Virus record (IMG/VR): IMGVR_UViG_3300007520_000640
Coordinates: 1 to 20,402 of that record
Origin: a virus
Direction: 5' to 3' (one strand)
Length of the DNA stretch: 20,402 bases
The translations under genes and the position numbers were made by a program. The notes below the pieces were generated by a model that was not told the origin of the DNA, searched no databases, and saw only the letters and a list, made by a program, of their open reading frames with translations. This document shows positions 1 through 7,591 of this stretch, piece after piece. Position 1 is the stretch's first letter. Each line of letters starts with the position of its first letter.

Positions 1-2
1 AA

Positions 3-569
3 ATAACAAACGTCGAAATTAACCCAAATGATTTCAGCGAACTATCAAAGATATATAAGGCGAATCCTGATGCAAAAATACTCGACCTTATACCTGCTAC
101 TGATCCGCGGTTATATGAAGAGTCGTTATTTTATTTTGGGAACGAAGATTTCGATATTACCCAATTAATCCTTGATTTAACCGAAACAATGCGCTATCAT
201 GGTGGTATTGGTATATCCGCGATACAGTGTGGAGTACCTGTCAAGCTCTTTCTGGTTGAAACCGGGGGCGAGCAGCCTAAAGTATTCATCAATGCAAAAA
301 TTGTAGATGTATCTGAAAGTACATCAGATTTGGATGAAGGCTGCTTATCATATCCTGGAATGATAGTAAAGGTTTCTCGTCCGAGCATAATAAAGGTTCG
401 ATATACCGACGAGACTGGAGATACAGAAACAGTCAAATATAATGGAATGACAGCGAGAATTGTACAACATGAGTGTGCACATACTCTAGGTCAAACAATT
501 AAAACCGCCGTGTCGCGTCTCAGATGGGAACAGGCTCTTAACAGGAAAAAGAAGCGCAAGAATGGTTGA
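3..569 (+). CDS. def: Peptide deformylase, 5'-truncated by the window edge
   Basis: Removes the N-formyl group from nascent proteins using a catalytic metal. The frame is open from base 3 with no stop, and the first in-frame ATG (189) lies inside the conserved core, so the true start is upstream of the window. About 188 residues are visible. All three family motifs are present: GIGISAIQCG (motif 1, normally GxGLAAxQxG), EGCLS with the metal-binding cysteine (motif 2), and HECAH, the HExxH metal site with the catalytic glutamate (motif 3). The motifs are intact, so the enzyme is probably active. Peptide deformylases are known in several large phages. Its stop overlaps the start of queE by 8 bases, so the two are probably cotranscribed. 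Confidence 0.93.
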   Translation: MTNVEINPNDFSELSKIYKANPDAKILDLIPATDPRLYEESLFYFGNEDFDITQLILDLTETMRYHGGIGISAIQCGVPVKLFLVETGGEQPKVFINAKIVDVSESTSDLDEGCLSYPGMIVKVSRPSIIKVRYTDETGDTETVKYNGMTARIVQHECAHTLGQTIKTAVSRLRWEQALNRKKKRKNG

Positions 570-1482
570 ATTAATTAATAAGGTAAGAGAGAAGCGAACG
601 CCGGAATTTCAATATTCAGAACTATTTGGCAACACGTTTCAAGGTGAAGGTCATTATACAGGCGTTAAAACTGTATGGTATCGCGCCTGGGGATGTAACT
701 TCGAATGTAGAGGCTTCGGTCAAGAGGACCCTACCAGCCCTGAAACGTGGGTGCTCCCATTCGAAGATATAGATGTTGAGCAATATAAGTCAATGGAAGA
801 GCTCCCTGTATTTCATACAGGTTGTGATAGTTCATACTCTTGGGCTCAGAAGTTTAAGCATCTAGCACATAAAGACACTGCGGAAGTGATCGCAAACAAA
901 ATTCTAGATCTACAACCTGGTCGCACATGGGCGCACCCGAAGTCTGGTCAAGAAACACATATGGCATTTACTGGTGGTGAACCAATGATGAGCCAGAGTG
1001 CAATCGCTGCGATTATGGAAGAGTGGGAAAAGCTGGACCAGCTTCCAAAATATGTCACAATTGAAACAAACGGAACCCAAGCTATCCGCGCTCCATTCAA
1101 AGCTATCTTCGAGAGATTACTTAGCAGCGGACAAGTGAAAGAACTCTTTTGGAGTGTATCTCCTAAACTTTATCTATCTGGTGAAGACTGGGAACAAGCA
1201 ATTCAGCCGGATATTCTCGCTGATTACGCAGACTTGTGTAACGCAGGTCAACTAAAATACGTCTGCAACGGAACAGATCGCAACTGGGATGAAGTAGAAG
1301 AGGCGACGGCAATGTATCGGCAAGCTGGCATCGATTGGGATGTTTGGATTATGCCTGTAGGTGCCGACGTAGAAATGCAAGAATCACACCAAGCGGTTAT
1401 ATCTGATCAGGCCCTGGCAAGAGGATATAATGTTGCGGCAAGAGTACATTGCTGGGTTTATGGAAACGTTTTAGGAAAATAA
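562..1482 (+). CDS. queE: 7-carboxy-7-deazaguanine synthase, radical SAM (QueE-like)
   Basis: Radical SAM enzyme converting 6-carboxy-tetrahydropterin to 7-carboxy-7-deazaguanine in preQ0 synthesis. The N-terminus carries FQGEG (residues 26-30), typical of QueE. The iron-sulfur motif is split: C45 and C49 follow the normal CX3C, but the residue at the usual third position is F52. The family's third-Cys context reappears as C88-DSSYSW (88-94), so the cluster would be CX3CX38C with a 36-residue insertion. TGGEP, ETNGT and SVSPK follow in family order. At 306 residues it is longer than typical QueE (about 210-250). Cofactor residues look intact once the insertion is allowed for. It overlaps the deformylase upstream and the next ORF by one base (TAATG). 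Confidence 0.92.
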   Translation: MVELINKVREKRTPEFQYSELFGNTFQGEGHYTGVKTVWYRAWGCNFECRGFGQEDPTSPETWVLPFEDIDVEQYKSMEELPVFHTGCDSSYSWAQKFKHLAHKDTAEVIANKILDLQPGRTWAHPKSGQETHMAFTGGEPMMSQSAIAAIMEEWEKLDQLPKYVTIETNGTQAIRAPFKAIFERLLSSGQVKELFWSVSPKLYLSGEDWEQAIQPDILADYADLCNAGQLKYVCNGTDRNWDEVEEATAMYRQAGIDWDVWIMPVGADVEMQESHQAVISDQALARGYNVAARVHCWVYGNVLGK

Positions 1483-1718
1483 TGAGCTGGACATTTGGAT
1501 CTAATTTACTGAGTCACGTTCGCGATAGCGTTATGACTCTCGATAATACAGAACACGAGGATCTCGTGCACGTCTTTAAATACATTATTGAGGATTTTCG
1601 AAACTTCGATTGTGGTACGATAGATGAATGTGTAGGTGTATCTGAAGCGTTTGACGAAGCCTATAATGAATTGTTGGACGAAGAAAATGAATTAAATTAC
1701 ACGAATAGCATGGATTAA
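1482..1718 (+). CDS. Small acidic protein of unknown function
   Basis: A 78-residue protein starting at the ATG in the TAATG overlap with queE; an earlier in-frame ATG at 1449 lies inside queE and was not used. It begins MSWTFGSNLLSHVRDS and is rich in Asp and Glu, especially in the last 30 residues. No signal peptide, membrane segment or recognisable domain is seen. Translational coupling to queE is likely. I do not recognise the family. Confidence 0.7.
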   Translation: MSWTFGSNLLSHVRDSVMTLDNTEHEDLVHVFKYIIEDFRNFDCGTIDECVGVSEAFDEAYNELLDEENELNYTNSMD

Positions 1719-1739
1719 GCATAAAGAAACTACTTTAAT

Positions 1740-2279
1740 ATGACAACAACCATCAAAACTAAAGTTGTAAACCTCTTCGGAGGCCCGTCTTCTGGTAAGT
1801 CTACAGCTGCAGCAGGTATATTTAACCGTATGAAAGTTCGCGGATGTAATGCTGAACTAATTATGGAAGCAGCGAAAGATCATATCTACGAGGGGCATAC
1901 TAACATTTTAGCGGATCAGCTATATTTGTTAGCACAACAAAACAGACGTCAACAAAGACTACTCGGGCAAGTCGACTATATTATAACAGACAGTCCTCTT
2001 CCGCTTTGCTTAGTTTATAAACCAAAAAACTATTTAAAAACTTTTGACGCTTTGACGTTAGAGTTATTTAACACATATGACAATATCAACTTCTTCTTGA
2101 AGAGAGTAGACAAATTCCAAGCAGAAGGTAGAGTTCACGATAAACCACAATCGATATCATTAGATAGAAGAATCAAAGGTATTCTCGATTGGAGTGAAGA
2201 GTCGTATGAAATTATTCAAGTAGAAACATTTTCAGAAATAGCCATTGATAAGATGGTTGATACATTATTAGAGGGATAA
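1740..2279 (+). CDS. P-loop ATPase/kinase (AAA_28-like)
   Basis: A 179-residue P-loop protein with Walker A GGPSSGKST at residues 14-22 right after a hydrophobic first strand. A second conserved block, YIITDSPLPLCLVYKP, fits a Walker B-like strand followed by a substrate-lid region. Length and layout resemble the AAA_28/NadR-type kinase-like proteins common in large phages; the substrate is unknown. A second, distinct P-loop protein of the same length lies at 7052-7591. The ribosome site is weak (AAAGAAA). It sits in the queE-to-phosphoribosyltransferase run, so a nucleotide substrate is plausible but not shown. Confidence 0.85.
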   Translation: MTTTIKTKVVNLFGGPSSGKSTAAAGIFNRMKVRGCNAELIMEAAKDHIYEGHTNILADQLYLLAQQNRRQQRLLGQVDYIITDSPLPLCLVYKPKNYLKTFDALTLELFNTYDNINFFLKRVDKFQAEGRVHDKPQSISLDRRIKGILDWSEESYEIIQVETFSEIAIDKMVDTLLEG

Positions 2280-2280
2280 A

Positions 2281-2475
2281 ATGAATACCACAAATACACC
2301 AGTAGAGCTATTTTTATTTTTATTAGTACGTGACCACCTACCTATCGGAACGATTAATCAAATACTACTAGATGTTGAAAAAGCACTTAATAACGGTCCA
2401 GTTGATTATATAGGGGATGCCGAACTAATAAGTAAATGGACTGAAATTAAAACTAAACATCTACTAGGTACATAA
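2281..2475 (+). CDS. Small protein of unknown function
   Basis: A 64-residue ORF beginning one base after the preceding stop, with a good ribosome site (GAGGG, five to six bases upstream). The N-terminal third is hydrophobic (VELFLFLLV) but then turns polar, so it is not a clear membrane protein. It is one base from the next gene, so the three genes look cotranscribed. No family recognised. Confidence 0.65.
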   Translation: MNTTNTPVELFLFLLVRDHLPIGTINQILLDVEKALNNGPVDYIGDAELISKWTEIKTKHLLGT

Positions 2476-2476
2476 A

Positions 2477-2938
2477 ATGAATTTAAAATATGGATATCCC
2501 GCCTTCGTGGATGACCTCAAGCATATTGTATGTGCATTAAAAATATCAACATTCCAACCTGATATTATAGTTGGATTAGCCCGTGGTGGATTACCCGCTG
2601 CTGTTTGTCTCTCTCATCGTCTCGATATTGAAATGGAATCTGTAAACTGGCCCCGTGAAGAAAATCTTCGGTCCAGTTGCTGGCACATTGGGGATTACAT
2701 TCAAGAAGGTAAGCAGATATTAATTGTCGATGACATTATCGATTCCGGTAGATCTATCCAATCATTTCTAGACCATCTACAAGAAGGGCAGGTTGGAGAT
2801 TTAAGGCGTGAAAACGTTCGCATCGCGACCCTTCTATGGTATATGGATTCAGACTTATACAAGCCAGATTTTTACGGTACAAAGCTATCGCGCGAACAGC
2901 ACGGCTTCGTTGATTTCTTCTGGGAAGATAAGACTTGA
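2477..2938 (+). CDS. Purine-type phosphoribosyltransferase
   Basis: A 153-residue type I phosphoribosyltransferase that would join a base to PRPP. The PRPP-binding signature is clear: ILIVDDIIDSGRS, with the paired acidic residues and the loop after them. An upstream GLARGGLPAAVCLS matches the RGGL strand-loop of xanthine-guanine phosphoribosyltransferases (Gpt), and the C-terminal FVDFFWE resembles the hood ending FPWE of that family. The likely substrate is guanine, xanthine or hypoxanthine, but a deazapurine cannot be excluded, given neighbours that make 7-deazaguanines. Its stop codon lies inside the -35 box of the promoter for queD. Confidence 0.88.
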   Translation: MNLKYGYPAFVDDLKHIVCALKISTFQPDIIVGLARGGLPAAVCLSHRLDIEMESVNWPREENLRSSCWHIGDYIQEGKQILIVDDIIDSGRSIQSFLDHLQEGQVGDLRRENVRIATLLWYMDSDLYKPDFYGTKLSREQHGFVDFFWEDKT

Positions 2939-2963
2939 CAGATAATGTATTAGAATGTATAAT
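2935..2963 (+). promoter_or_regulatory. Consensus sigma70 promoter for queD-folE
   Basis: A perfect TTGACA, exactly 17 bases, then a perfect TATAAT. The -35 box overlaps the TGA stop of the phosphoribosyltransferase. Transcription would start near 2970, leaving about 30 bases of leader with AAAAGGA before the queD ATG at 3000. A full consensus promoter suggests strong early transcription by host RNA polymerase. Confidence 0.88.
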
Positions 2964-2999
2964 ATACCCACTCACGTTACGACAAAAGGATAAGATAAC

Positions 3000-3473
3000 A
3001 TGGTAAAGAAGTACGTAAGTACTAAAACGTATAACCAGATTGCTCCCGTTGCATATCGCCAATGGCGAGCAGGAACACATTGTGATCAGATTCACGGATA
3101 TGCACTCAGCTTCAAGTTTGAGTTTGAATGTGATGTGCTCGACGAGCGTAACTGGTGTGTAGATTATGGATCACTGCGATCGATTAAGGCTTTGGTAGAA
3201 GACCTTTTTGATCATAAACTCCTGGTAGCTACTGATGACCCGATGCGGGAAGAGCTGCTAAAACTCGGAGAGCTAGGACTTGCGTCTATCACGGAGGTGG
3301 AGAAGACGGGCTGTGAAGGAATCGCGGATTGGCTTTATGAGTATATCAACACCGGCTGGTTAAAGGAAAACGGATACGCTGGACGCTGCTGGTGTTCGCG
3401 CGTCGAAGTAAGAGAAACAGATGCAAATATGGCATACCGTCAAGGACATGCTGAAGACGGAGAATTCGCTTAA
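3000..3473 (+). CDS. queD: 6-carboxy-tetrahydropterin synthase (QueD-like, divergent)
   Basis: PTPS/QueD-family enzyme converting dihydroneopterin triphosphate to 6-carboxy-tetrahydropterin, step 2 of the preQ0 pathway. It is 157 residues (E. coli QueD is about 120). Conserved blocks: catalytic Cys in CDQIHGY (28-34), WCVDYGSL (52-59) matching the family's WxxDFxxL, D71-H72 of the catalytic pair, and the substrate-anchoring Glu in VEVRETDANMAY (E139). The zinc site is unusual: the normal HGH is HGY (Y34), and the upstream zinc His is not in its usual place, though H27 sits next to the catalytic Cys. Stop and folE start overlap in TAATG. The start has a strong ribosome site (AAAAGGA). Confidence 0.88.
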   Translation: MVKKYVSTKTYNQIAPVAYRQWRAGTHCDQIHGYALSFKFEFECDVLDERNWCVDYGSLRSIKALVEDLFDHKLLVATDDPMREELLKLGELGLASITEVEKTGCEGIADWLYEYINTGWLKENGYAGRCWCSRVEVRETDANMAYRQGHAEDGEFA

Positions 3474-4171
3474 TGAGTTTTATTGATGAGTTGAAGCGTC
3501 GTATTGATGTCAGAAATCTACGATCTTTTTCAAACGATAACGTATCAGAGATTTTTGAGAACGAGGAAGAATATTCTAAGTATATCGCCGAACTTACTAC
3601 TCGGTTCGAGCATGTACTTGACGGACTACTAATCGATATCGGAAACGACCCGAATGCGAACGGCACCGGAAAGCGTCTAGCGAAGATGTACGTTAACGAA
3701 ATTATGATGGGTAGATATCATCCAGCACCAGACGTAACTGCATTCCCGAATGACGGTTCACATGGTACGAAGCCGTATTGCGGCATGCTTGTTGTTCGCG
3801 CCGATATTAAGTCGATGTGTTCACATCATCATCAGCAAGTCTTCGGAACTGCATTTATCGGTATTATTCCTGGGAAAAAAGTAATTGGATTATCCAAGTA
3901 TTCTCGTATTGCACACCATTGTGCTCGTCGAGGAACTCTACAGGAAGAGTTAACTGTTGATATTAAGGATGCGATAAGTGCGGCGGCGGAAACTAACGAC
4001 ATTGCTGTATACATACAAGCTCAACACGGATGCTGTATTTTCAGAGGTATCAGTACAAACAACTCTAACACACAAACAACCGTATTAGACGGGCAATTTA
4101 ATCAAGCTGATGTTAAAAAAGAGTTTTTTGATAATATTAGTTTACAATTACGATCGACTGCAGGCATTTAA
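3473..4171 (+). CDS. folE: GTP cyclohydrolase I
   Basis: Converts GTP to dihydroneopterin triphosphate, the entry step to 7-deazaguanine (and folate) synthesis. It is 232 residues, the normal size. Zinc ligands are present: C116 and H119 in CSHHH (116-120), and C187 in QHGCC. The substrate loop IIPGKKVIGLSKYSRIA (131-147) and RRGTLQEELTVDI match the family closely, as does the C-terminal SNTQTTVLDGQF. It is translationally coupled to queD (one-base overlap). Its stop overlaps by three bases the stop of the convergent homing endonuclease gene. Confidence 0.97.
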   Translation: MSFIDELKRRIDVRNLRSFSNDNVSEIFENEEEYSKYIAELTTRFEHVLDGLLIDIGNDPNANGTGKRLAKMYVNEIMMGRYHPAPDVTAFPNDGSHGTKPYCGMLVVRADIKSMCSHHHQQVFGTAFIGIIPGKKVIGLSKYSRIAHHCARRGTLQEELTVDIKDAISAAAETNDIAVYIQAQHGCCIFRGISTNNSNTQTTVLDGQFNQADVKKEFFDNISLQLRSTAGI

Positions 4172-5220
4172 AGTCGTCCAAGCTGTAGGCCACTTCTCTC
4201 AATATTTTCTTGAGTAGACATATAATTTTTGACTCCATCATTAGCCCAAATCTTCCCCTTTACTGGTGACGAGCCAGTTCCTAGGTTCCAACCAGTATCG
4301 AGGTAAGATTTAAGCTCTGATTTCTCAATAGTTTTCCTTTCAGCATTGGTATGAATCCAGATTTTACCTTTAGATTTATTATTAGGATTTTTGAGAATGT
4401 AACCCCCACGTAAGTAAGAGTCTACTTCAGTGACTGGCACATACGTTGAATGATTTGTTGTTACGTTAAACACCCACTTAGACGGTACTCGTTTACCCCT
4501 ACGGGTGCCTATCTGTATCCAACCATCATTTAAAAACAGTTGAACCTGTTCTTTAGGAATACGCTTAGATACTTCAGCTTTAACGACCCGAATAGTATTC
4601 TTTACTGCTGATTTATAATTAGGGCCGCGACCTGGAAGATACCCGCGAGATATAAACACATCTACTTGGGTAATAGGTACAACTACAGATTCTAGTGTTG
4701 TGGAATGATACATGTATTTCATACCTTTAGAAGATTTAGTAGCAGTACGAGTCCAACCTTTCTCAATATAAGTAGGTAGTTCGCTCTCTAAAACTCTCCG
4801 TAAGATATTATTTTTTATAATAAACGTTAAAGACGGATATTCAAAAAGCGTATACCCGATATCTAAATACTCCTGAATTTTATAATCCGGCACCTTGAGT
4901 TTTTTCCCAGTCGAGTGTATAATTTTAATTCTTGTATATTTACCTACTGGAGTAGTCTTGTTTGGTAGTGTCCTATTAATGCATTCTGTAAACATAATAT
5001 GGTTAGCAATAAGGATATACTCAGCATTATATGCTTGATCTCTATCATTAAATGTCGCCACGATAGTTTTAGTAAAAACTATCCCATCGCTAATCTTATC
5101 CTTTACATATGATGAAGACGATAAATACTTTATATCAAATTCTGGCGATCGCCTGCATCCACGTGAACCGTAGTAGTACGTGTTGTCATCAAAAACAATC
5201 TTATATGTATAATAAAACAT
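4168..5220 (-). CDS. GIY-YIG homing endonuclease with tandem C-terminal repeats
   Basis: A 350-residue protein whose N-terminus carries a GIY-YIG nuclease core: YYTYKIVF (3-10), YYYGSRG (15-21), and a later ECINRTLPN. The rest is about seven degenerate units of 30-40 residues (near 95, 131, 168, 208, 248, 286 and 323). Each has a K-x-W/I strand, a short basic turn, a V/I-E/D-x-Y/F-L helix and a GW/GY turn; these are probably sequence-specific DNA-binding modules. It is on the strand opposite its neighbours and its stop meets the folE stop. Such free-standing endonucleases usually cut a related locus lacking them. The ribosome site is weak. Confidence 0.85.
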   Translation of the reverse strand: MFYYTYKIVFDDNTYYYGSRGCRRSPEFDIKYLSSSSYVKDKISDGIVFTKTIVATFNDRDQAYNAEYILIANHIMFTECINRTLPNKTTPVGKYTRIKIIHSTGKKLKVPDYKIQEYLDIGYTLFEYPSLTFIIKNNILRRVLESELPTYIEKGWTRTATKSSKGMKYMYHSTTLESVVVPITQVDVFISRGYLPGRGPNYKSAVKNTIRVVKAEVSKRIPKEQVQLFLNDGWIQIGTRRGKRVPSKWVFNVTTNHSTYVPVTEVDSYLRGGYILKNPNNKSKGKIWIHTNAERKTIEKSELKSYLDTGWNLGTGSSPVKGKIWANDGVKNYMSTQENIERSGLQLGRL

Positions 5221-5268
5221 TTTTTATTTCTCTTATGTTGATGTATACAGTTATTTATGGAGACCATA

Positions 5269-5847
5269 ATGGATAAGCTTATATTATGCGACGTGGATGG
5301 AGTTGTTCTCAATTATAATTCGGCGTTCGAAAAATGGATGTCGAAGAGTGGAATCGATGTAATCCTACACGACGAGTACGACTTTACCAAAAAGTACGGA
5401 ATCAGCAACGATATGGTGCATTCCTACTGCCAGGACTTTACTTCCTCACTAAACATACAAAACCTGGAATTCATTGAAGATTCCTTTAAGTATATCAATA
5501 AGTTATATGAGCAAAAAGGCTATAAGTTCCATTTTATCACTAGTATATCAAAAGAACCCCCAGCTGTATGGGCTCGAACTAAGAATCTACTACAACAAAT
5601 ATCATTAGATGCGATACATGAAGTTACATGCTTAGGATTCTTAGAAGACAAGTATCAATACCTATATGACAACTATAACGGTTCGAATAACTGGTGGATC
5701 GAAGATTCTGTACCAAACTTTATATCAGGAGAAAAGGTAGGGTTGCGATCTTTATTAATTGACCATCCCTACAATAGAGACTATAATACACCTAATCGCG
5801 TAACTTCGTGGAAAGAGATATATGACAGAATCAATAGCGACGAATAA
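5269..5847 (+). CDS. HAD-superfamily phosphatase (5'-nucleotidase-like)
   Basis: A 192-residue HAD hydrolase. The first motif is LCDVDGVVLN with nucleophile and acid/base aspartates D8 and D10; motif II is FITSIS; the metal-binding acidic motif is WIEDSVPN. This layout resembles the 5'(3')-deoxyribonucleotidase group, which dephosphorylates nucleoside monophosphates; other small phosphates are possible. I chose the ATG at 5269 over 5257 because GGAG sits six bases before it and the protein then starts directly at the first strand. It overlaps the next gene by 26 bases. Confidence 0.85.
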   Translation: MDKLILCDVDGVVLNYNSAFEKWMSKSGIDVILHDEYDFTKKYGISNDMVHSYCQDFTSSLNIQNLEFIEDSFKYINKLYEQKGYKFHFITSISKEPPAVWARTKNLLQQISLDAIHEVTCLGFLEDKYQYLYDNYNGSNNWWIEDSVPNFISGEKVGLRSLLIDHPYNRDYNTPNRVTSWKEIYDRINSDE

Positions 5848-6373
5848 GATCTGGATTGCGCTGTTTAGTCAATCTGGTTCTGAACTCGAAGCAGTTAGCA
5901 GTAGACTCGGTAAGACACCTGACCGTGTTTTTACAAACAACAAAAACTACGATCTATCTAGTACTCCATTCCCAGCTTGTGTGTATATGAAGAGTACCGA
6001 TATATTTGATCGGCTTCGTTATATGCTCATTCGACCTGATCATGTTATCATAACACTACATGGATTTCTCCGGATTCTTCCACCTGATATTTGTGAGATG
6101 TTTGAAATATATAATGGGCACCCAGGTGACATTATTACTTACCCCGAACTAAGGGGGAAAGATCCCCAACAAAAAGCATTAGACCTCAAACATAAAACAG
6201 CAAGAGCTGTTATTCATAGAGTAACACCTACTGTAGATGATGGTCATATCGTAGCAACGACACCATTGATACCTATTTCTGATACACTGCAAGACGTGAA
6301 TGTATTAATTAATCTTCTAAAAGCAGATTCAGTTCTTGCTTGGGAAAAACTACTAAAGGAAAAACTATCTTGA
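5822..6373 (+). CDS. PurN/formyltransferase-fold protein
   Basis: A 183-residue member of the 10-formyl-tetrahydrofolate-dependent formyltransferase fold. The catalytic set is visible: N98 and H100 in YNGHPGDI (equivalent to NIHPS in PurN and methionyl-tRNA formyltransferase) and the conserved Asp in TVDDGHI (D139). The block HGFLRILPP (80-88) matches the cofactor-side AGFMRILSP. The N-terminal strand WIALFSQSGS fits the family. It may formylate a small amine rather than the purine precursor GAR, since no other purine pathway gene is seen here. Its position in the 7-deazaguanine cluster makes preQ1 or a preQ1-containing base a candidate substrate (inference). The ribosome site GGAAAGAGA sits inside the HAD gene. 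Confidence 0.85.
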   Translation: MTESIATNKIWIALFSQSGSELEAVSSRLGKTPDRVFTNNKNYDLSSTPFPACVYMKSTDIFDRLRYMLIRPDHVIITLHGFLRILPPDICEMFEIYNGHPGDIITYPELRGKDPQQKALDLKHKTARAVIHRVTPTVDDGHIVATTPLIPISDTLQDVNVLINLLKADSVLAWEKLLKEKLS

Positions 6374-7012
6374 ACACCGATCAAAGTGCCAACGGTACAT
6401 AGCACTACTTCGCCCTGTTTTATTACAATGAGGACATATAAGTTCAGGTCGCGAGCTCCTATCTGCGGATAGTCGCATCTTTTGTTTTGTATCCTCAGAG
6501 GCCTTTGTACCCAAACGAGCATTACGGATACGTTCTTTAGTTGCATCAGAGGATTTATATCCTTTTCTAGACCACGACTTAGTTATCCCCCGTATTTGAG
6601 AAATCTTTTCACGAGCATGCTTAAAGGTATCTCTACCTTTTAATATATGTACCCATTTACCTGATATAATATTTGGGTGATTACAAGTAACAACACCGAT
6701 AACTTCCCCAGTCGTAGCATCTTTCACAGTTATAATACCCGATTTACCACCTTTACCTCCTAGTTTAAGATTATAGCAGTTAGGGTCAATAACCTCAGTT
6801 AGAGTAACAATCTCAGCTTCTTTTTGATATGCTTCCTCAGCAGTTTTAAATGTAAATAAAGTTTCCCGTTTGAAGTTTTTATACCCGTGGATTCGTACGG
6901 CACGTTTAAAATAGGTTCCGGAGCCCAGGTAAGACTTTCGCGTATTAAGTCTGTGAACACCGTAGTAGAATTTATTATCGATAGTGTTTGTTGTTTTATA
7001 TACAATATACAT
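6365..7012 (-). CDS. GIY-YIG homing endonuclease with C2HC zinc finger
   Basis: A 215-residue homing endonuclease. The start at 7012 has AAGG upstream and places the GIY-YIG core at the very N-terminus (MYIVYKTTN, then FYYGVHRL and the SYLGSG loop); the longer reading from 7081 would overlap the next gene. NUMOD3-like segments (KERIRNARLG) lie near residue 165-185. The C-terminus has a zinc finger CPHC-X12-H-X3-C. Opposite in strand to its neighbours; its stop overlaps the formyltransferase stop by nine bases. It is probably a mobile intron-less element inserted between gene ends. Confidence 0.88.
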   Translation of the reverse strand: MYIVYKTTNTIDNKFYYGVHRLNTRKSYLGSGTYFKRAVRIHGYKNFKRETLFTFKTAEEAYQKEAEIVTLTEVIDPNCYNLKLGGKGGKSGIITVKDATTGEVIGVVTCNHPNIISGKWVHILKGRDTFKHAREKISQIRGITKSWSRKGYKSSDATKERIRNARLGTKASEDTKQKMRLSADRSSRPELICPHCNKTGRSSAMYRWHFDRCSR

Positions 7013-7051
7013 AAATACCTTACGAATTAGAATAACAGGACATTTATATTT

Positions 7052-7591
7052 ATGGCAAAAATCGGTATTACTGGAAGCCAATCTTGTGGTAAAACAACTC
7101 TACTAAACGACCTTGCTGAGTTGGAAATTTTTAAAGGCTATACTATATGCAACGAAGTGACGCGTTCACTCGCTGCTAAAGGCTTTACAATCAACGAAGG
7201 CGGGAACGATGCAACGCAACGTGCCATTATGGATGTACACAACGACAACCTACAGCATTCGGATATGTTGACTGATCGAACAGCGATCGACGGCCTCGTA
7301 TATACGATCTGGCTCTGGAAGCAGGGGAATGTAACTACATCTACTGTACAGGTTATTAGCCATGTAGCTGATGCTCTAATACCAGATTATGATATCATTT
7401 TCTATGTAAAACCAGAATTCGATATTGAGGATGACGGTGTTAGATCTGCAAGTGTTACATTCAGAGATGAAATTGCAACGTTATTCGAAGAAGTAATCGC
7501 CAAGAAAAACCTACAACTTGTCCCGCTAACTGGTTCACGTGAAGAGCGTGTTCAACAAGTTCTCACCGCAGTAAAGGACAAACAGCAATAA
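7052..7591 (+). CDS. P-loop nucleotide kinase-like ATPase
   Basis: A 179-residue P-loop protein starting MAKIGITGSQSCGKTT with Walker A at residues 8-16. A DRTAIDGLVYTIW block after residue 70 fits the lid/Walker B region of AAA_28/NadR-like kinases; the substrate is unknown. TAATG overlap with the DpdA-like gene implies translational coupling, so a role in supplying or handling the modified base or its nucleotide is possible but unproven. Confidence 0.86.
   Translation: MAKIGITGSQSCGKTTLLNDLAELEIFKGYTICNEVTRSLAAKGFTINEGGNDATQRAIMDVHNDNLQHSDMLTDRTAIDGLVYTIWLWKQGNVTTSTVQVISHVADALIPDYDIIFYVKPEFDIEDDGVRSASVTFRDEIATLFEEVIAKKNLQLVPLTGSREERVQQVLTAVKDKQQ

Noticed and set aside
189-569. Deformylase starting at the ATG at 189
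   Set aside because: The frame is open to the window edge and motif 1 begins a few residues after that Met; the family needs about 50-70 residues before it.
7013-7081. 23-residue N-terminal extension of the minus-strand endonuclease
   Set aside because: It overlaps the next gene's start and has no conserved motif; 7012 has a ribosome site and begins the GIY core.
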